Positions 62,155 to 64,000 of a DNA stretch of 64,000 nt are shown here, piece by piece; the first letter of the stretch is position 1, and every line of letters starts with the position of its first letter. Below the pieces are notes generated by a model that did no database searches, was not told the origin of the DNA, and was given only the letters and a program-made list of their open reading frames with translations. This stretch comes from Chondrilla cf. caribensis (lineage: Eukaryota > Porifera > Demospongiae > Chondrillida > Chondrillidae). The stretch covers positions 2,533,279 to 2,597,278 of the forward strand of contig OZ026570.1 of NCBI GenBank assembly GCA_964020155.1, in the 5' to 3' direction. Both the position numbers and the translations under genes were made by a program.

Positions 62155-62590
62155 AATAAACAAAGCTTACTTACTGTGGTCAGTGAAAAACAGCCTTTTT
62201 CTGTCCCTTTCTTCACTTCCAGAACAGCACACCAGCCATCACTGCTGCTGCTATGGCAACCACCAACATCAGAGCCACGAAACAGAACCATACGACTACT
62301 GCTGTTCTAGATCCATTGGAATTATCTCAACAGGTACATTTATTCAAGTCCAGTTCAAACTTGATTTTATCAGCATTGAATTTTCTCACTCCCAAACCAC
62401 TCGAAACACACGTGTACACACATACATAAATGCACACACAGACACACACACATACATAAAAACATACACACACACATAATGTATATTATAATATTATAAT
62501 TATTTATATAGCAGGTTCCTCCATCCAGAGGGTCAACAGCATAATTTGCAATTGATTCCAATTGTCATTAATTCTGAAAGTCCATGATCC
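62155..62590 (-). pseudogene. Decayed 3' end of a leishmanolysin-like gene (copy D)
   Basis: Two exon relics on the minus strand. At about 62510-62590 the sequence follows exon 16 of copies A and B (GGACTTTCAGAATTAATGAC, then GGATGGAGGAACCTGCTAT) with a frameshift and a lost donor. At about 62155-62328 it follows the membrane-anchor exon, but the codon TGG after FWK is TGA (62213-62215), which removes the basic tail. A CA tract lies between, as in the working copies. Upstream exons are absent, so this is a pseudogene fragment. Its counterpart anchor at 47.2 kb has no such stop. Confidence 0.7.
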
Positions 62591-63586
62591 TTGCTGATCG
62601 ACCATATGCACGTGATTTCAATAATATGAAATCGAAGCCAGAATACGTAGAGGCTGTGTGATGTATATAATCATATATATACAGTATATATTATATATAT
62701 TATATTATATAGGCTAATAGATATTTATATGTGATTCATAATTCCCACCATATGTACATCACATACATAGATTGTTGTGTGTTTATAAATCAATTACCCA
62801 TACACTGAGATTTTGATTCTACATACACCCACATGCAAATTTCAAATTTTCATTCACTGGTCTTATATTGGATAATATAATTTTTAATTATATCACGTCA
62901 TGCATTATTTCATGGATCCACAATCGATCATTGCAACAACAACAACCACAATAGTGATAGTAACAAAAGCAACATCACTCAGTCCTATGTAATAATAATC
63001 ATTAGCTACAATTGACCCAGTCCTTATGCTAAGTATTCACATTATAAAACCTGTACATTACAAACAGTTAATCATCAGAATCTGCTCCCAACATGTCATC
63101 ATCTTCATCTCCATCATTTACATCCAGCAGCTTTGCATATCTGCACACATGAGGAGCAAGAAACAGCTAGTGCACCTCAAATTACTCTTATTATACTATA
63201 TCATGACATGTTGTGTTTCACTTGCATGGTCCAATACACAAGACCCCAATACACCACAGTATGAGAGCTACATGAACACATTACATACAGTTTAGGCAGG
63301 TACAGGCTGTATGACATACTAAGCTATGAAAATAGAATGCTGGCCAGGCCTGTAGACAGGATTAAGAAAGGAGGACCCATATTGAAGTAAAAACTGCCCA
63401 TGTGATACAGGGTGATCAAAATTCTGAGAACCCTGGCTCTGGACCTCAATGAGGCCAGGCCTCTGACTTTCAGTCACCTGGCTAATGGTTAGGTTATGGT
63501 TTTGAAGCCGGTTCATACTTCAAACCCATTCTCTCCCTCCTATACAGGTCTGGCGGAATGAAATGAGAATCTCCATTGCAGATAAC
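62591..63586. other. AT-rich intergenic stretch
   Basis: Contains a TATA/ATAT run near 62660-62720 and a short AAC repeat near 62937. No supported gene. Confidence 0.5.
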
Positions 63587-64000
63587 TCACTGGACACGCC
63601 TTGCTTTCTTCTGCTTACGTCTCACCACACAGAGCACTACAGTCACCACTACTGCCACTACGACAGCAATCAAGAAGAGCAACAAAGCTACCCCGAACAA
63701 TGCCACTGAAGGGATGCTGGCCCCAAAGACGGCTGCATGTATAAGAAATAATGCAATGATAACAGACAAGTATGTACGACACATATGAAATTTCTGATTC
63801 AATTCAGTTTGATAATAATAAGCAATTACATTTAAGATTATAAACACACAATAGTGCCATGTACTATCCTGATTTATGGCAACATGGAAGAGGTCAGTAT
63901 TATCCCACACAATCCCTGAGATCTCCAGCTGTGCCAAATGTGATGTGTCAAGCGAAAAGGTACCTGAACAACATTTTATGAAAATCGCCGTTTGTTACTA
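63587..64000 (-). CDS. 3' end of a further minus-strand membrane protein gene (partial)
   Basis: The last exon runs 63732-63587 from an ATGCAG acceptor: VFGASIPS, a hydrophobic helix of about 30 residues rich in Val, Ala and Leu, then the stop-transfer tail RRKQKKARRVQ and a stop. It is similar in layout, not in sequence, to the anchor exons of the protease copies. A possible preceding exon begins near 63961 after TTCAG and reads FSLDTSHLAQLEISG..., with an uncertain donor near 63870. The rest lies beyond the window. It could be the next member of the array or an unrelated type I membrane protein. Confidence 0.5.

Larger units (their letters stand above)
47745..62350. repeat. Segmental duplication, unit 2
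   Basis: Direct repeat of 34240-47430. Longer by about 1.4 kb because of several mobile-element insertions (52169, 54642, 56223, 58085, 59987, 47861) not present in unit 1. Exons are the same length in both units while introns differ by many indels. Confidence 0.92.

Overview
This window is animal nuclear DNA. Genes are split by GT-AG introns, several have TATA boxes, the non-coding sequence is full of (CA)n/(TG)n microsatellites and small DNA transposons, and the proteins are metazoan: a PRD-class homeodomain, a PLEKHA8/FAPP2-type lipid-transfer protein and secreted M8 metallopeptidases. Short intergenic distances, AT-rich introns and this gene mix suggest an early-branching marine invertebrate. 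A sponge is my best guess, but the sequence does not prove it. All gene models were assembled by hand from reading frames, intron phases and splice sites.

Left part (1-17.5 kb), all genes on the + strand. First comes a three-exon secreted Cys-containing protein of unknown function (243-1813). Next is a single-exon secreted protein made of CXCXC cysteine repeats (3526-3963) with a TATA box and upstream 83-bp tandem repeats. After about 4 kb of MITE fragments and a 15-bp minisatellite come a seven-exon PRD-like homeobox gene (7905-10268, 402 aa) and an eleven-exon PLEKHA8/FAPP2 orthologue (10947-17509, 573 aa) with a PI4P-binding PH domain and a C-terminal GLTP domain. A 33-bp perfect inverted repeat lies between these two genes. 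Introns in this half are studded with the self-complementary motif TACGTACGTA.

Middle (17.5-22.8 kb): no convincing gene. It holds a tRNA-like SINE head, a degenerate Penelope/hammerhead-like signature, an orphan exon-like frame and a GGTGAGTG-rich minisatellite.

Right part (22.8-64 kb), all on the - strand, is a tandem array of leishmanolysin-like (M8) zinc metallopeptidase genes. Copy C (22846-32077, 19 exons, 621 aa) has no membrane anchor and should be secreted. Copies A (35461-45334) and B (49271-59879) each have 20 exons of pairwise identical length and encode 677-aa type I membrane enzymes. A and B sit in a direct segmental duplication with units of about 13-14.6 kb (about 34.2-47.4 kb and 47.75-62.35 kb). 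Each unit also carries the last, membrane-anchor exon of a neighbouring paralogue: an open orphan at 47.2 kb and a decayed one (copy D) at 62.2 kb. A further anchor exon of another gene is at 63.6 kb. Comparing the units dates transposon insertions as before the duplication (shared) or after it (hAT, Tigger-like and other MITEs in unit 2; a LINE fragment in unit 1).

Functionally, the array would supply soluble and surface-anchored forms of one extracellular protease family. In all three working copies the (GT)n microsatellite of intron 16 begins at the splice donor.
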